Shown: piece by piece, positions 41,755-49,217 of the stretch | How positions within the stretch are numbered: position 1 is the first letter of the stretch | How the letters are laid out: every line of letters begins with the position of its first letter | Assembly (NCBI GenBank): GCA_019309115.1 | Contig: JAFDGW010000019.1 | Location: 1-49,217, forward strand | DNA from: Deltaproteobacteria bacterium | Lineage (GTDB): Bacteria; Desulfobacterota; Syntrophobacteria; Syntrophobacterales; Thermodesulforhabdaceae | Reading direction: 5' to 3' | DNA length: 49,217 nucleotides | Position numbers and translations under genes: made by a program | The notes under the pieces: generated by a model | Databases searched by the model: none | Told to the model about the DNA's origin: nothing | The model's input: the letters and a program-made list of their open reading frames with translations, nothing else

Positions 41755-41784
41755 TTGACGTGTTTGTTTTGAGTGTGGTAATGT
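41755..41784 (+). promoter_or_regulatory. Possible promoter of the Cys-rich secreted protein gene
   Basis: TTGACG (41755-41760), 18-base spacer, TAATGT (41779-41784). The -35 is 5/6, the -10 only partial. It would give a leader of about 150 bases that is very poor in C: about five C residues from 41785 to 41940. Confidence 0.45.
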
Positions 41785-41940
41785 AGGCAAGGTAAGAGTA
41801 GGTTTTGGTGGTATGTTAGCTAGCTGATCAGAAGGGGGTGGTAGTGAGAGGAGGAAAGAGTTAGGTTTTTAGTGGGTTGTAGGTGGAAGAAGGAAAGAAT
41901 GTGTGAAGGAGTTGTAAGTAGCTAAAAGGAGGATGGGGAA

Positions 41941-43098
41941 ATGAAAAAGGTTTCTTTGGCGTTAGCTGTTGCTTGTGTGCTGGTATGGAGTGCCTTTGCA
42001 CAAGCAGATACGATTTTGTTTCCGTGGGTTGTGAAGGATTCTGCTATATCTACGGTGATTTCGCTGGTAAATACTTTTGACCCTGATGATACTGATTTAG
42101 ACTGTAGTAATGTGCGGTTTCATTTAATTTATCTGTACAAAAAGAGTACAGCCAATGAGCAGCTTGAAAAGTGTGATGAGTTCGATTTCTGCGAGCCGAC
42201 AAGTTTTAATGATATTTTAGTATTTGACGCTGCGGCTAACTTTAACAATGGTGCTCCGCTGTTTGGTGATACAGGCGGAGGTAGTGTAACTTACGATACG
42301 GTGCAGGCTAACGATTCGCTGGCGCTACCGGTAGATGGTCCTAGAAGGGCATTCTTATTGGTGAACAATGAATGCTACACCTCTGAGCACTGTGGTGGCG
42401 GGAATGATACACCGGATGGGACTCTTTACGGTGAAGCTATGGTTGTAGATATTTCTAACGGGGCAGCCTGGGGTTACCGAGCCTATAACCCGTATGATGA
42501 AGATCTGTGGTTGAATTTCTTTGACAATGAAGTAGATCCAGCTGATCTGCCACAAGATGCTTACGGGGAAGTGTTGGATGGTCAGGATGAAATTACCAGG
42601 TTGGTTATACAGCCGCCCAACGTGTTTACAACTAAAATATTCGTAACTCCTATTGCTCCTAACGATAGTTGTGTTGACGATGGTACTTCAGTTAATCAGT
42701 GGCGAGGTGATTTGATTGTAAGTTCCTCGTTATATTGTGATGATAATACTACCTTCACCGGTTTGTTTGACATGGATGAGAACTGCATTAGTTTTGACAA
42801 GAAAAAGACAGTTGTTTGCACAGATGCATCTACGTTGGATCATTATGTATCTAATGGTGCGTGGTTAACCTTTGTCAATACAGGTGGTCCGGGATGGGCT
42901 TGGTTTGCGACTTCTGCGCCTGGTGGTAAAGAAAGCTGTACATACACAATTGATATGCCACCTGTAGCCAGCTTTAAGGCTACCAACCAAGCAACGGTGG
43001 GCAAGCTTGAGTACAACATAGGTGTAACCCAGTTCGACGGAAATTCAGTTGATGGTGCTGTTAATAACTTTATTTGGTTGAGAGCTCATAATGATTGA
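41941..43098 (+). CDS. Secreted ten-cysteine protein of unknown function
   Basis: The 385-residue protein has a textbook signal peptide (MKKVSLALAVACVLVWSAFA, cleavage after about residue 22, AQA) and a mature part rich in Asp, Asn, Thr and beta-forming residues with ten cysteines (for example KCDEFDFC and ECYTSEHC), an even number that could make five disulfides. Acidic stretches such as DPDDTDLD could bind calcium. No known domain is seen. A strong AAGGAGG site, its own likely promoter, a long leader and a terminator indicate high, separate expression inside a polysaccharide cluster. It may be a surface or matrix protein. Confidence 0.75.
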   Translation: MKKVSLALAVACVLVWSAFAQADTILFPWVVKDSAISTVISLVNTFDPDDTDLDCSNVRFHLIYLYKKSTANEQLEKCDEFDFCEPTSFNDILVFDAAANFNNGAPLFGDTGGGSVTYDTVQANDSLALPVDGPRRAFLLVNNECYTSEHCGGGNDTPDGTLYGEAMVVDISNGAAWGYRAYNPYDEDLWLNFFDNEVDPADLPQDAYGEVLDGQDEITRLVIQPPNVFTTKIFVTPIAPNDSCVDDGTSVNQWRGDLIVSSSLYCDDNTTFTGLFDMDENCISFDKKKTVVCTDASTLDHYVSNGAWLTFVNTGGPGWAWFATSAPGGKESCTYTIDMPPVASFKATNQATVGKLEYNIGVTQFDGNSVDGAVNNFIWLRAHND

Positions 43099-43167
43099 AA
43101 GGGACGGACACAATTGATTAGGCTGCTGAAGTAGAGTTTGTAAAAGACTAAAGTAAAGCTTGGTGAG

Positions 43168-43191
43168 AAGGGGGAGATAAAAATCCCCCTT
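43168..43191 (+). terminator. Terminator after the Cys-rich protein gene
   Basis: Stem AAGGGGGA (43168-43175) and TCCCCCTT (43184-43191) with an 8-base loop, followed by a T-rich tail. It separates the Cys-rich gene from the Asp-box gene, whose best start lies at 43237. Confidence 0.85.
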
Positions 43192-43236
43192 TTCTTTGTG
43201 CGAAGCTGGTTCATTAGAAATATTTGGAGACAAATC

Positions 43237-44691
43237 ATGGTATTTGTGAGACGGTCGTTGAGCTACAGATCAAAAAAATCGCGGATGAATTTTCTCTTTC
43301 AGAGTTTCTTGGTCAGTGCTTCGATGGATAGAATTAAATACGCATTAACGGTTTGTTTCTTTGTCAACTTTTTGACACTATTTGTTTGTTCGACATGTGT
43401 AGCCATCAATGTCAGTTCTAAAATTTTTCCCGATGTGGTCGATTTAAAAATTCCCAGGTATATCCAAGTTTATGGGGCAAAAGATATACTTTTAACTTAC
43501 GCGGACAGTAAAAACAATATATCAATTGTCAATGCGACCACCAACAAAAAATGGATAGTAAATACAAAACATTCCGGCTTCGATTCTGGGTTAGTTTCAA
43601 TTATATCTGGCGATAATGTATTTTTGGTGTGGAGACGCAAGACGAATGAAAAAAGTTTGTGGTTTTCACAATTCAACCTTATTAAACAGACTATTGGTGA
43701 ACCTATATTGGTAGATAAAACTACCCGACCACTTACACGTATTGATATGGCTAAACTAGGTGGTAAGCTGTTCTTGCTTTGGTATGGAGAATTACCACAT
43801 CGTGGTCGAAATTATTCCATGTATGCGTCTTATTACCCGAACGACTCGAAGACTAATACTTTCAGTAAACCGGTTCGGCTCACCAAAGATTACAAGTGGG
43901 CAATATACCCGAGATTATTAAAGGGTGATAAGGGTGTGTATGCTTTTACGGAAGCGATACGCTATGATAATAAAACCCATGAATTAGTCGTGGCTAAGTT
44001 TGAAAATAACGAATGGCAGCCCTTACGGGTAATTGGTAAAATTGGGGTGATGTCATTATTTTTAAGGGCTATTAAGGTTCAAAACAGGATATGTGTGTTT
44101 TGGTTCAATTTCTACGATGGTGAGCCCGTAACCGAGATGGCATATTCTGACGATGGTGGTGTTACGTGGAAAAGGCATGTTTTCGAGGATACTCGAGGGT
44201 TGGATTTGACCGGACTTCACGTGGCGTCTAATGGTAAAAATAGGTTATATGTGGTTCTCAGTGGGGTTCGTCTTGACAAAGAAGGAGCAGAGGAGGCACA
44301 AGAGGGTAAAAAAGACCTTGTTTATTTCATGTACTCGGGAGATGGTGGTTCCACATGGTCGTCACTGCGGCCCCTTAGACACTATCCTTTTACCCATACC
44401 AGAGCTCATATTCCTAATATTGTTGCCCATGATGATACCGTCGTGGTGGTGTGGAACGATTACCGCAATATAAGAGGCAACCTTTACATGAATTACTCGA
44501 CGGATGGTGGAAAAACATGGCAGGACCATGATATTCCTTTGGAAGAGCCAGGCAAGTACAACACCAGACTTCATTGGGATGTCAATAATTTGAAATACAA
44601 AAATGGAAAGTATTATTTGCTGGCTCATCGCTTTGAGTCAGACCTTTTGGAAAAGGCTCATCCGCTGTTTATTGAATTTCGACTTCCATGA
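43237..44691 (+). CDS. Exported Asp-box (sialidase-fold) protein
   Basis: From ATG 43237 (preceded by TTGGAG) the product has 484 residues with a membrane/export segment at about residues 32-55 (YALTVCFFVNFLTLFVCSTC) and a beta-propeller with three Asp boxes of the S-x-D-x-G-x-T-W type: SDDGGVTW (about 304), SGDGGSTW (about 367), STDGGKTW (about 421). The frame opens at a GTG (43198), but that codon lies in the tail of the preceding terminator. Asp-box propellers include sialidases and other glycosidases; catalytic residues cannot be assigned here, so it may be a glycan-binding protein instead. It stands in the polysaccharide cluster. Confidence 0.75.
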   Translation: MVFVRRSLSYRSKKSRMNFLFQSFLVSASMDRIKYALTVCFFVNFLTLFVCSTCVAINVSSKIFPDVVDLKIPRYIQVYGAKDILLTYADSKNNISIVNATTNKKWIVNTKHSGFDSGLVSIISGDNVFLVWRRKTNEKSLWFSQFNLIKQTIGEPILVDKTTRPLTRIDMAKLGGKLFLLWYGELPHRGRNYSMYASYYPNDSKTNTFSKPVRLTKDYKWAIYPRLLKGDKGVYAFTEAIRYDNKTHELVVAKFENNEWQPLRVIGKIGVMSLFLRAIKVQNRICVFWFNFYDGEPVTEMAYSDDGGVTWKRHVFEDTRGLDLTGLHVASNGKNRLYVVLSGVRLDKEGAEEAQEGKKDLVYFMYSGDGGSTWSSLRPLRHYPFTHTRAHIPNIVAHDDTVVVVWNDYRNIRGNLYMNYSTDGGKTWQDHDIPLEEPGKYNTRLHWDVNNLKYKNGKYYLLAHRFESDLLEKAHPLFIEFRLP

Positions 44692-44703
44692 GTGAGGTTT
44701 GTC

Positions 44704-45210
44704 ATGAAGAAAATGGAGCGTTCGATAGATAGTTGTCTCCGATTTTTTCCGTTGATATCCCTTTTGATGATTTTTTCCGTTGTGATCGGTTGTTCCCATA
44801 TGGCAAGTAATAGGAATCTCGTTGATGATTTGGGGTCTCCCACAAAGACGGAGTTATTGAAACAAAGGGCAGCGGAATTCTGGGAAGCTATGGTTTCTGG
44901 AGATTTGGCCAAAGCGTATGAATTATATGATCCGTTTTTGAGAGCACGCATGGGGGTGCATGAGTTCATAGCAAAGCATAGCGCGGTGAAATACAGAACC
45001 TTTGAGATTAAGAATGTGAAGGTTGAAGGGAATATAGGGATAGTTACTCTGGAGGTCACTTACGAAGTGCCAAAGCTAAAGGTTTTCAAGAGGGAGATGT
45101 ATATCCCCGAGAAAACTGAAGAGTTTGAGGATAGATGGTTGTACGTTTACGATAATTGGTACAAGGAATATTATCTCAGGTTTTTTAAACATGGTATTGC
45201 GTTCTACTAA
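44704..45210 (+). CDS. Predicted lipoprotein of unknown function
   Basis: From ATG 44704 (GAGG upstream) the 168-residue protein has a lipoprotein signal with lipobox VVIGC (Cys near residue 30), then a helical segment AAEFWEAMVSGDLAKAYELY and a beta-rich part (YRTFEIKNVKVEGNIGIVTL). That helix-then-sheet layout resembles an NTF2-like or DUF4440-like fold, with no catalytic residues evident. The preceding gene ends 12 bases earlier and the next gene overlaps its end by 20 bases, so it is part of the cluster operon. Confidence 0.7.
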   Translation: MKKMERSIDSCLRFFPLISLLMIFSVVIGCSHMASNRNLVDDLGSPTKTELLKQRAAEFWEAMVSGDLAKAYELYDPFLRARMGVHEFIAKHSAVKYRTFEIKNVKVEGNIGIVTLEVTYEVPKLKVFKREMYIPEKTEEFEDRWLYVYDNWYKEYYLRFFKHGIAFY

Positions 45211-46333
45211 ACCTGTGATACTGATTGTACATCCGTCTAGCGGATGGGGAGGAGCAGAACGCACCAGCGTAAATATTGTCAAAATATGCCGGGAATATCA
45301 TTTCCCGGCTCTTTTATTAAGTAACCAGATACGTTTTAGAAATTCGGCTGGAGATAACCTTTATTTGGATAGGAATTTTCAGAGTTGGTTCGGGAAAACA
45401 AAGCGCATCCTAAATGATCTTTTGCGATTGTACCGTTTGTGTTGTTCGTTGAGGCCACGAATTATAATTGGTATGATGCCTTACGGTGGTTTTTTGGCTT
45501 CTGTGATTACCAAATTTTTGCCTTTCGAGTGTAAAAGTATTGCTAGTCCCCGAGGTTCATGCAAATATTTTTTAAAGTATTTTGTAAAATCTTCGCTGGA
45601 AAAAGCAAAGTATAAGTTTTTTTTCTCATTAGCTTGTGGATTGGCTGATTACTTCCTATCGCCGTCGAGGGCATCGATAAAGGATTATGTTTCGTATTTT
45701 CATGTGAATTTGAGTAGATGTTTTCATATTCCAAATGCAGTTGAAGTTCCAAAATTAAATTATGATTATTTATTCGATAGGCGATTGTCTACCTTTGATT
45801 CACCGGAGCTAGTTTGGCTGGGCAGATTTTCAGAGGAAAAACGATTAGACCTGATACTGGAAAGTATAAAGCGCTTGAATTGTGAGAAAGCGTCGTTATA
45901 TATGGCAGGAGAAGATTGTGCTGTGAAGTTTCGCTTGAAACGCATAGCACGTGACTACGGAATATCGGATAGAATTATTTTTTTTGGATATCAGGAGGAT
46001 GTGTATTCATTTTTAATGCCCCGTCATATATTCGTACACGCCTGTTTGTTTGAAGAGTTTGGTTACGCTCTGCTTGAAGCCATGAGTGTGGGACTTCCTG
46101 TTGTTTCTATGGATTGCCCATACGGTCCGAGAGAAATTTTGGACAACGGAAAATACGGTATTCTGGTCAAGGACTATAATGAGATGGCATCAGCAATAGA
46201 CTCGATCGCCGCGGATAAAGACTTTTGGCTACTTTTAGCAAATCGAGCTCGCGAACGAGTACGACACTACGACTTTTGGACTGTTGGACGATGTTATTAT
46301 GAGATGTTCTCAACCATTTCAGAGAAGTTCTAA
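45191..46333 (+). CDS. Glycosyltransferase family 4 (group 1)
   Basis: A GT-B-fold retaining glycosyltransferase that adds a sugar from a nucleotide donor to the growing glycan. From ATG 45191 the product has 380 residues: N-terminal Rossmann domain with VHPSSGWGGAERTSVNIVKI, and C-terminal donor domain with LVWLGRFSEEKRLDLILESI and the EEFGYALLEAMSVGLPVVSM motif that holds the catalytic Glu pair (E-x7-E). The frame opens at 45125, but the extra residues overlap the lipoprotein gene and are not family-like. Donor and acceptor are unknown. Confidence 0.9.
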   Translation: MVLRSTKPVILIVHPSSGWGGAERTSVNIVKICREYHFPALLLSNQIRFRNSAGDNLYLDRNFQSWFGKTKRILNDLLRLYRLCCSLRPRIIIGMMPYGGFLASVITKFLPFECKSIASPRGSCKYFLKYFVKSSLEKAKYKFFFSLACGLADYFLSPSRASIKDYVSYFHVNLSRCFHIPNAVEVPKLNYDYLFDRRLSTFDSPELVWLGRFSEEKRLDLILESIKRLNCEKASLYMAGEDCAVKFRLKRIARDYGISDRIIFFGYQEDVYSFLMPRHIFVHACLFEEFGYALLEAMSVGLPVVSMDCPYGPREILDNGKYGILVKDYNEMASAIDSIAADKDFWLLLANRARERVRHYDFWTVGRCYYEMFSTISEKF

Positions 46334-47495
46334 ACCAATAATTGAATTGGATAGGGTAACTAAATATTACGCCATTTACAATAGTCCGTTTCATAGGCTG
46401 AAGGAGGTATTTACAAAACGTAATTACCATCAGATACATTGCGCTTTGCATGAGGTTACTTTAAGAGTTTACCCAGGAGAAGGTGTAGGAATTATAGGAG
46501 ATAACGGAGCTGGAAAAAGCACTTTGCTTCAGATTGTTGCTGGAACGATTACTCCGTCTTCGGGAAGTGTAAAGAGGAGAGGTAACGTATTAGCAATTCT
46601 TGAGCTGGGCATTGGATTCCATCCTGAGTTATCTGGAATTGAGAATATTTTCAATTATGCAAGATTGTTAGGTTATTCTGAAGGCAAAATAAAGAGAGTT
46701 CTACCAGAAATAATAGAATTCGCAGAGCTGGGTGACTTTGTGAAGTGTCCTGTAAAAACGTATTCTTCTGGAATGTTAATGAGATTAGCCTTTTCGCTTA
46801 TAGTGCACCTGAACCCAGATGTATTGGTTATAGACGAAGCCTTGTCTGTTGGAGACGTTGGTTTTCAGAAAAAGTGCATTGATTACATTTTAAATTACAG
46901 AAAATGCGGGGGAACATTGCTGTTTTGTTCTCATGCTCTTTATCAAGTTTCGAGGATTAGTGATAGGGTCATATGGCTGGATAAGGGTAGGGTAAGGATG
47001 GAAGGTAATCCGGAAGAAGTAATATCGGCATATGAATGGTACGTGTTGAAAAGGGAAAGGGAGGCAGAAAATAACCGGAGGCAGGAAAAGGGTAATTTGT
47101 CCTCAAACAACATAGTAAAGGTTGAAAAATTTTATATCCAAAATCGTCCTCCCATAAAAAGAGGAGATGATATATCATTTGTTGTAAAAGTTGCGGCTAT
47201 TAGAGATAATGTGGCTTACCATGTTGCGTTATCCATAAAAGTTCCAACGGGGTGGGGAGTTTTTGTCGCTGCGACGCATTTTGATAACATGAAAGCTTTG
47301 CGAGGTGATAAAATTATAAGAATAAAGTTTCCTAAGGTTCCACTGCTGGGCGGTTATTATTATGCGGTAGTCAGAATATTGGATAACTCTGGTATGGTGT
47401 TATTTGATCAAAAAGAGATAGGGCCGTTTTATATTGAGCGAACTCACGGGGAGATTGGGACATGTTATTTGCCACATCATTGGGAAATTACATAA
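46299..47495 (+). CDS. wzt: Polysaccharide ABC exporter ATPase with Wzt-like C-terminal domain
   Basis: The ATPase half of the exporter, partner of the Wzm-like permease at 40928-41734. From ATG 46299 it has 398 residues: Walker A GIIGDNGAGKSTLLQIVAG, signature YSSGMLMRLAFS, and Walker B VLVIDEALSVGD in the first 240, then a C-terminal beta-sandwich (about 275-395, VEKFYIQNRPPIKRGDDISF to YIERTHGEIGTCYLP) that in Wzt recognises the terminal sugar or cap of the polysaccharide before export. The start overlaps the glycosyltransferase gene by 35 bases; an alternative start five codons upstream (46284) exists. Confidence 0.93.
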   Translation: MRCSQPFQRSSKPIIELDRVTKYYAIYNSPFHRLKEVFTKRNYHQIHCALHEVTLRVYPGEGVGIIGDNGAGKSTLLQIVAGTITPSSGSVKRRGNVLAILELGIGFHPELSGIENIFNYARLLGYSEGKIKRVLPEIIEFAELGDFVKCPVKTYSSGMLMRLAFSLIVHLNPDVLVIDEALSVGDVGFQKKCIDYILNYRKCGGTLLFCSHALYQVSRISDRVIWLDKGRVRMEGNPEEVISAYEWYVLKREREAENNRRQEKGNLSSNNIVKVEKFYIQNRPPIKRGDDISFVVKVAAIRDNVAYHVALSIKVPTGWGVFVAATHFDNMKALRGDKIIRIKFPKVPLLGGYYYAVVRILDNSGMVLFDQKEIGPFYIERTHGEIGTCYLPHHWEIT

Positions 47496-48541
47496 AGAGT
47501 ACGGTGGGTCGTCTGCTAAGGTTGCATAAGCCTCATCAATATAACCATATTTGTTCAATGTATCCCAGAGCTGTTTTTATGGAAGTTACAAATTACTGTA
47601 ATTTAAACTGTGTGATGTGTACGTTTCACAGTAAGGAATCTCCCTTTAGAGGAAACGGTCGATTTTCGCGATCGAAAGGTTTTATGTCGGAGTCTCTGGC
47701 TTACAAAATTATCGATGAACTCGGCAGTTCGGACGTACCGATATGGCTTGCCATGCATGGTGCGGGTGAGCCTCTGTTACATCCGAAAATAGAAATGTTC
47801 ATAAGGCGGGCCAGTAAGTACGATAACCTTAATGTAGGGTTCCTTACAAATGGGATGTTGCTGACCGATGAAAAAATCAAAGCTTTACTAGACTCAGGTA
47901 TCAAATGGTTGAGTGTTAGTATCGATGGTTTAAGAGCTGACCTGATGGAGAAATACAGAAAAGGGGCCAGTTTTTCTAAGATACACTCGAATACAATGCA
48001 CCTTATACAGGCTGTGACTTCCAGAGAAGAAAAGCCCTTTCTGCATGTTAATATGACGGTTCAGAAAGAAATGGAAGCGGATGTGGATCAATTTGTTGAT
48101 TATTGGTTACAGTACGTTGACCAGGTTTCTGTTTCACCCTGCCGTCCTATTGGTAGTCGCAAAAGTCCACTTCTACCAGAAGGCGTAAGACGAGAACCAT
48201 GTTATATGCTGTTCGAAACAATGGTTATTTTTTGGGATGGGTCGGTAGGTTTGTGTTGTGAAGATTGGTTTAATTGGGGACAAATGGGTTCAGTTGAACT
48301 TAACTCCCTGTATGAAGTATGGCATGGGAAGAAGTTCAGCAAGGTAAGAGAATTACATCTTAAGGGGAAATACTCCAAGTTAATGTTATGTAAAGAATGC
48401 GATATCTGGTTTAACAAGACACCGAAAGTCTATTTTGATACCAATCGGAATTGTGAAGTCGTGGTTAATGCGTGGCAAACCATTTATCGAAAGGTGAATA
48501 AAGCAAAGTCAGAAACGATTAGGTTGGCTGATGCCTTATAG
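47462..48541 (+). CDS. Radical SAM protein with SPASM domain
   Basis: The 359-residue protein has the radical SAM motif CNLNCVMC (CxxxCxxC, about residues 42-49) and the family segments GAGEPLLHPKI, NVGFLTNGMLLT and KWLSVSIDGLRADLMEKYR. The C-terminal part has additional cysteines (GLCCED, LCKECDIW) typical of a SPASM or twitch auxiliary-cluster domain. Such enzymes modify peptides or sugars. In this cluster the substrate may be a glycan or the secreted proteins nearby, but no precursor peptide is obvious. A GGGGAG site precedes the ATG, and it overlaps the wzt-like gene by 34 bases. Confidence 0.88.
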   Translation: MLFATSLGNYIKSTVGRLLRLHKPHQYNHICSMYPRAVFMEVTNYCNLNCVMCTFHSKESPFRGNGRFSRSKGFMSESLAYKIIDELGSSDVPIWLAMHGAGEPLLHPKIEMFIRRASKYDNLNVGFLTNGMLLTDEKIKALLDSGIKWLSVSIDGLRADLMEKYRKGASFSKIHSNTMHLIQAVTSREEKPFLHVNMTVQKEMEADVDQFVDYWLQYVDQVSVSPCRPIGSRKSPLLPEGVRREPCYMLFETMVIFWDGSVGLCCEDWFNWGQMGSVELNSLYEVWHGKKFSKVRELHLKGKYSKLMLCKECDIWFNKTPKVYFDTNRNCEVVVNAWQTIYRKVNKAKSETIRLADAL

Positions 48542-49145
48542 CAATATTGAACAAATGCCAATTATAATAAACGAAATAAAACGGCATAATCCTAATTCTA
48601 TACTTGATGTTGGATGTGGAATAGGATTGTATGGAATTTTAATTAGGGTTTTTTTGGAGCTCTACGACGATGCTGAGGGTTTTTTGGATCGGCTTTTAAC
48701 CAGAAACTGGCAAATAAGAGTAGATGCTGTGGAAGGTTATTATCCTTATTTGGAGTTCATACCTGCCTGGGTTTATGATCATATATGGAATGCAGATGTA
48801 TTTGAGATTTTTCCGCACATTAAAGATAAAGAATACGATATGGCAATAGCAATTGCCATTTTGGAACATTTAGATCGAGAGGCAGGCCATGTCTTTTTGG
48901 AACAGTTAAAAAGGATTGCCAGAGTTGTTATTGTTTCTGTTCCCGCATTTTGGGGTCCCCAGGTGGTTCCCGCAAACCCCTTGGAAAATCACAGATCCCA
49001 CTGGACGAAAGAAGATTTTATACAACATGATTTTACAAGTTTTCTGCCATCTCCCCGTTCGACTATAGCCATTTACAACACCGAACACAGGGAACCTTCA
49101 AAGTATAGTGACCCCCAAGTGGACTGGACCAGCAATAAGCGATAG
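48531..49145 (+). CDS. Class I SAM-dependent methyltransferase
   Basis: The 204-residue protein has the SAM-binding loop ILDVGCGIGLYGILI (about 24-38), an acidic residue after strand 2 (RVDAVEGYYPYLEF), and YDMAIAIAILEHLDRE as the motif IV region. The fold is complete for a small Rossmann methyltransferase. It overlaps the radical SAM gene by 11 bases. In glycan clusters such enzymes often methylate sugars, sometimes as a chain terminator recognised by a Wzt-type C-terminal domain. The target is inferred only from context. Confidence 0.82.
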   Translation: MPYSNIEQMPIIINEIKRHNPNSILDVGCGIGLYGILIRVFLELYDDAEGFLDRLLTRNWQIRVDAVEGYYPYLEFIPAWVYDHIWNADVFEIFPHIKDKEYDMAIAIAILEHLDREAGHVFLEQLKRIARVVIVSVPAFWGPQVVPANPLENHRSHWTKEDFIQHDFTSFLPSPRSTIAIYNTEHREPSKYSDPQVDWTSNKR

Positions 49146-49169
49146 ATTTAGTTTGTGAAAGGGGGATGA

Positions 49170-49217
49170 ATGATGGAAGGGAAGTCGGTTAAGCCAGTTC
49201 GGATGCAAAGATGGACT
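49170..49217 (+). CDS. Start of a further cluster gene (partial)
   Basis: A GGGGG ribosome-binding site (49161-49165) precedes two consecutive ATG codons at 49170 and 49173; the frame runs open to the window end (about 16 codons, beginning MMEGKSVKPVRM). Too little is present to assign a product. It follows the methyltransferase by 24 bases and probably belongs to the same operon. Confidence 0.5.
   Translation, partial: MMEGKSVKPVRMQRWT

Noticed and set aside
43198-43236. GTG start for the Asp-box protein at 43198
   Set aside because: That codon sits in the T-rich tail of the preceding terminator; the ATG at 43237 has a GGAG site.
1-49217. CRISPR array or prophage
   Set aside because: No regularly spaced short repeats, no cas genes and no phage structural genes were seen; the only repeats are the fliK duplications and IS605-type ends.

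Overview
The window looks like a chromosomal segment of an anaerobic Gram-negative bacterium, most likely a Desulfobacterota (deltaproteobacterial) relative. This is inferred from gene order and protein style: a sigma-54-controlled flagellar operon, a lysC-cimA pair, two-subunit glycyl-tRNA synthetase, and an ftsEX/envC-like/ctpA/polysaccharide-deacetylase block. No rRNA is present, so the genus cannot be fixed. No CRISPR array was seen.

Region 1 (1-14,929, minus strand) is a motility block. Read 5' to 3' on the minus strand it runs flgB-flgC-fliE-fliF-fliG-fliH-fliI-fliJ-motE-like-fliK-flgD, with flgD cut by the window edge. Upstream lie a TPR protein and two NtrC-family sigma-54 activators. 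A textbook -24/-12 promoter precedes flgB, a second precedes the TPR gene and a weaker one precedes fliK. fliK carries two separate in-frame tandem duplications.

Region 2 (15,008-23,330) is housekeeping: a DUF434 protein, aspartate kinase and citramalate synthase (entry to the aspartate family and the citramalate route to isoleucine), a membrane-anchored helix-hairpin-helix protein, glyS and glyQ, a decayed IS200/IS605 element with palindromic ends, and rpmB.

Region 3 (23,333-33,038) is mixed: an FG-GAP repeat protein and a beta-barrel porin whose terminator overlaps the next gene's ribosome-binding site; a cytidylate-kinase-like protein; a small SAP-like protein and a HAD protein under a clear sigma-70 promoter; a second IS605-type end beside a frameshifted antitoxin-like gene; tRNA-Arg(TCT); an unknown anchored protein; an MlaA-like protein; tRNA-Phe(GAA); and a protein with a ParB-like motif.

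Region 4 (33,039-40,931) holds D-Ala-D-Ala ligase, a PduO-type cobalamin adenosyltransferase, a small unknown and a DUF4388/zinc-ribbon/receiver-like fusion on the minus strand. On the plus strand is a tightly overlapping ftsE-ftsX-envC-like-ctpA-deacetylase operon for cell-wall remodelling at division.

Region 5 (about 40,620-49,217) looks more AT-rich and is a surface-polysaccharide cluster: an ABC export permease (Wzm-like) and its ATPase with a carbohydrate-binding tail (Wzt-like) separated by about 4.5 kb. Between them sit a ten-cysteine secreted protein with its own promoter, long C-depleted leader and terminator, an exported Asp-box (sialidase-fold) protein, a lipoprotein and a glycosyltransferase. 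A radical SAM/SPASM enzyme and a methyltransferase follow. This is the most likely place in the window for an undescribed pathway.
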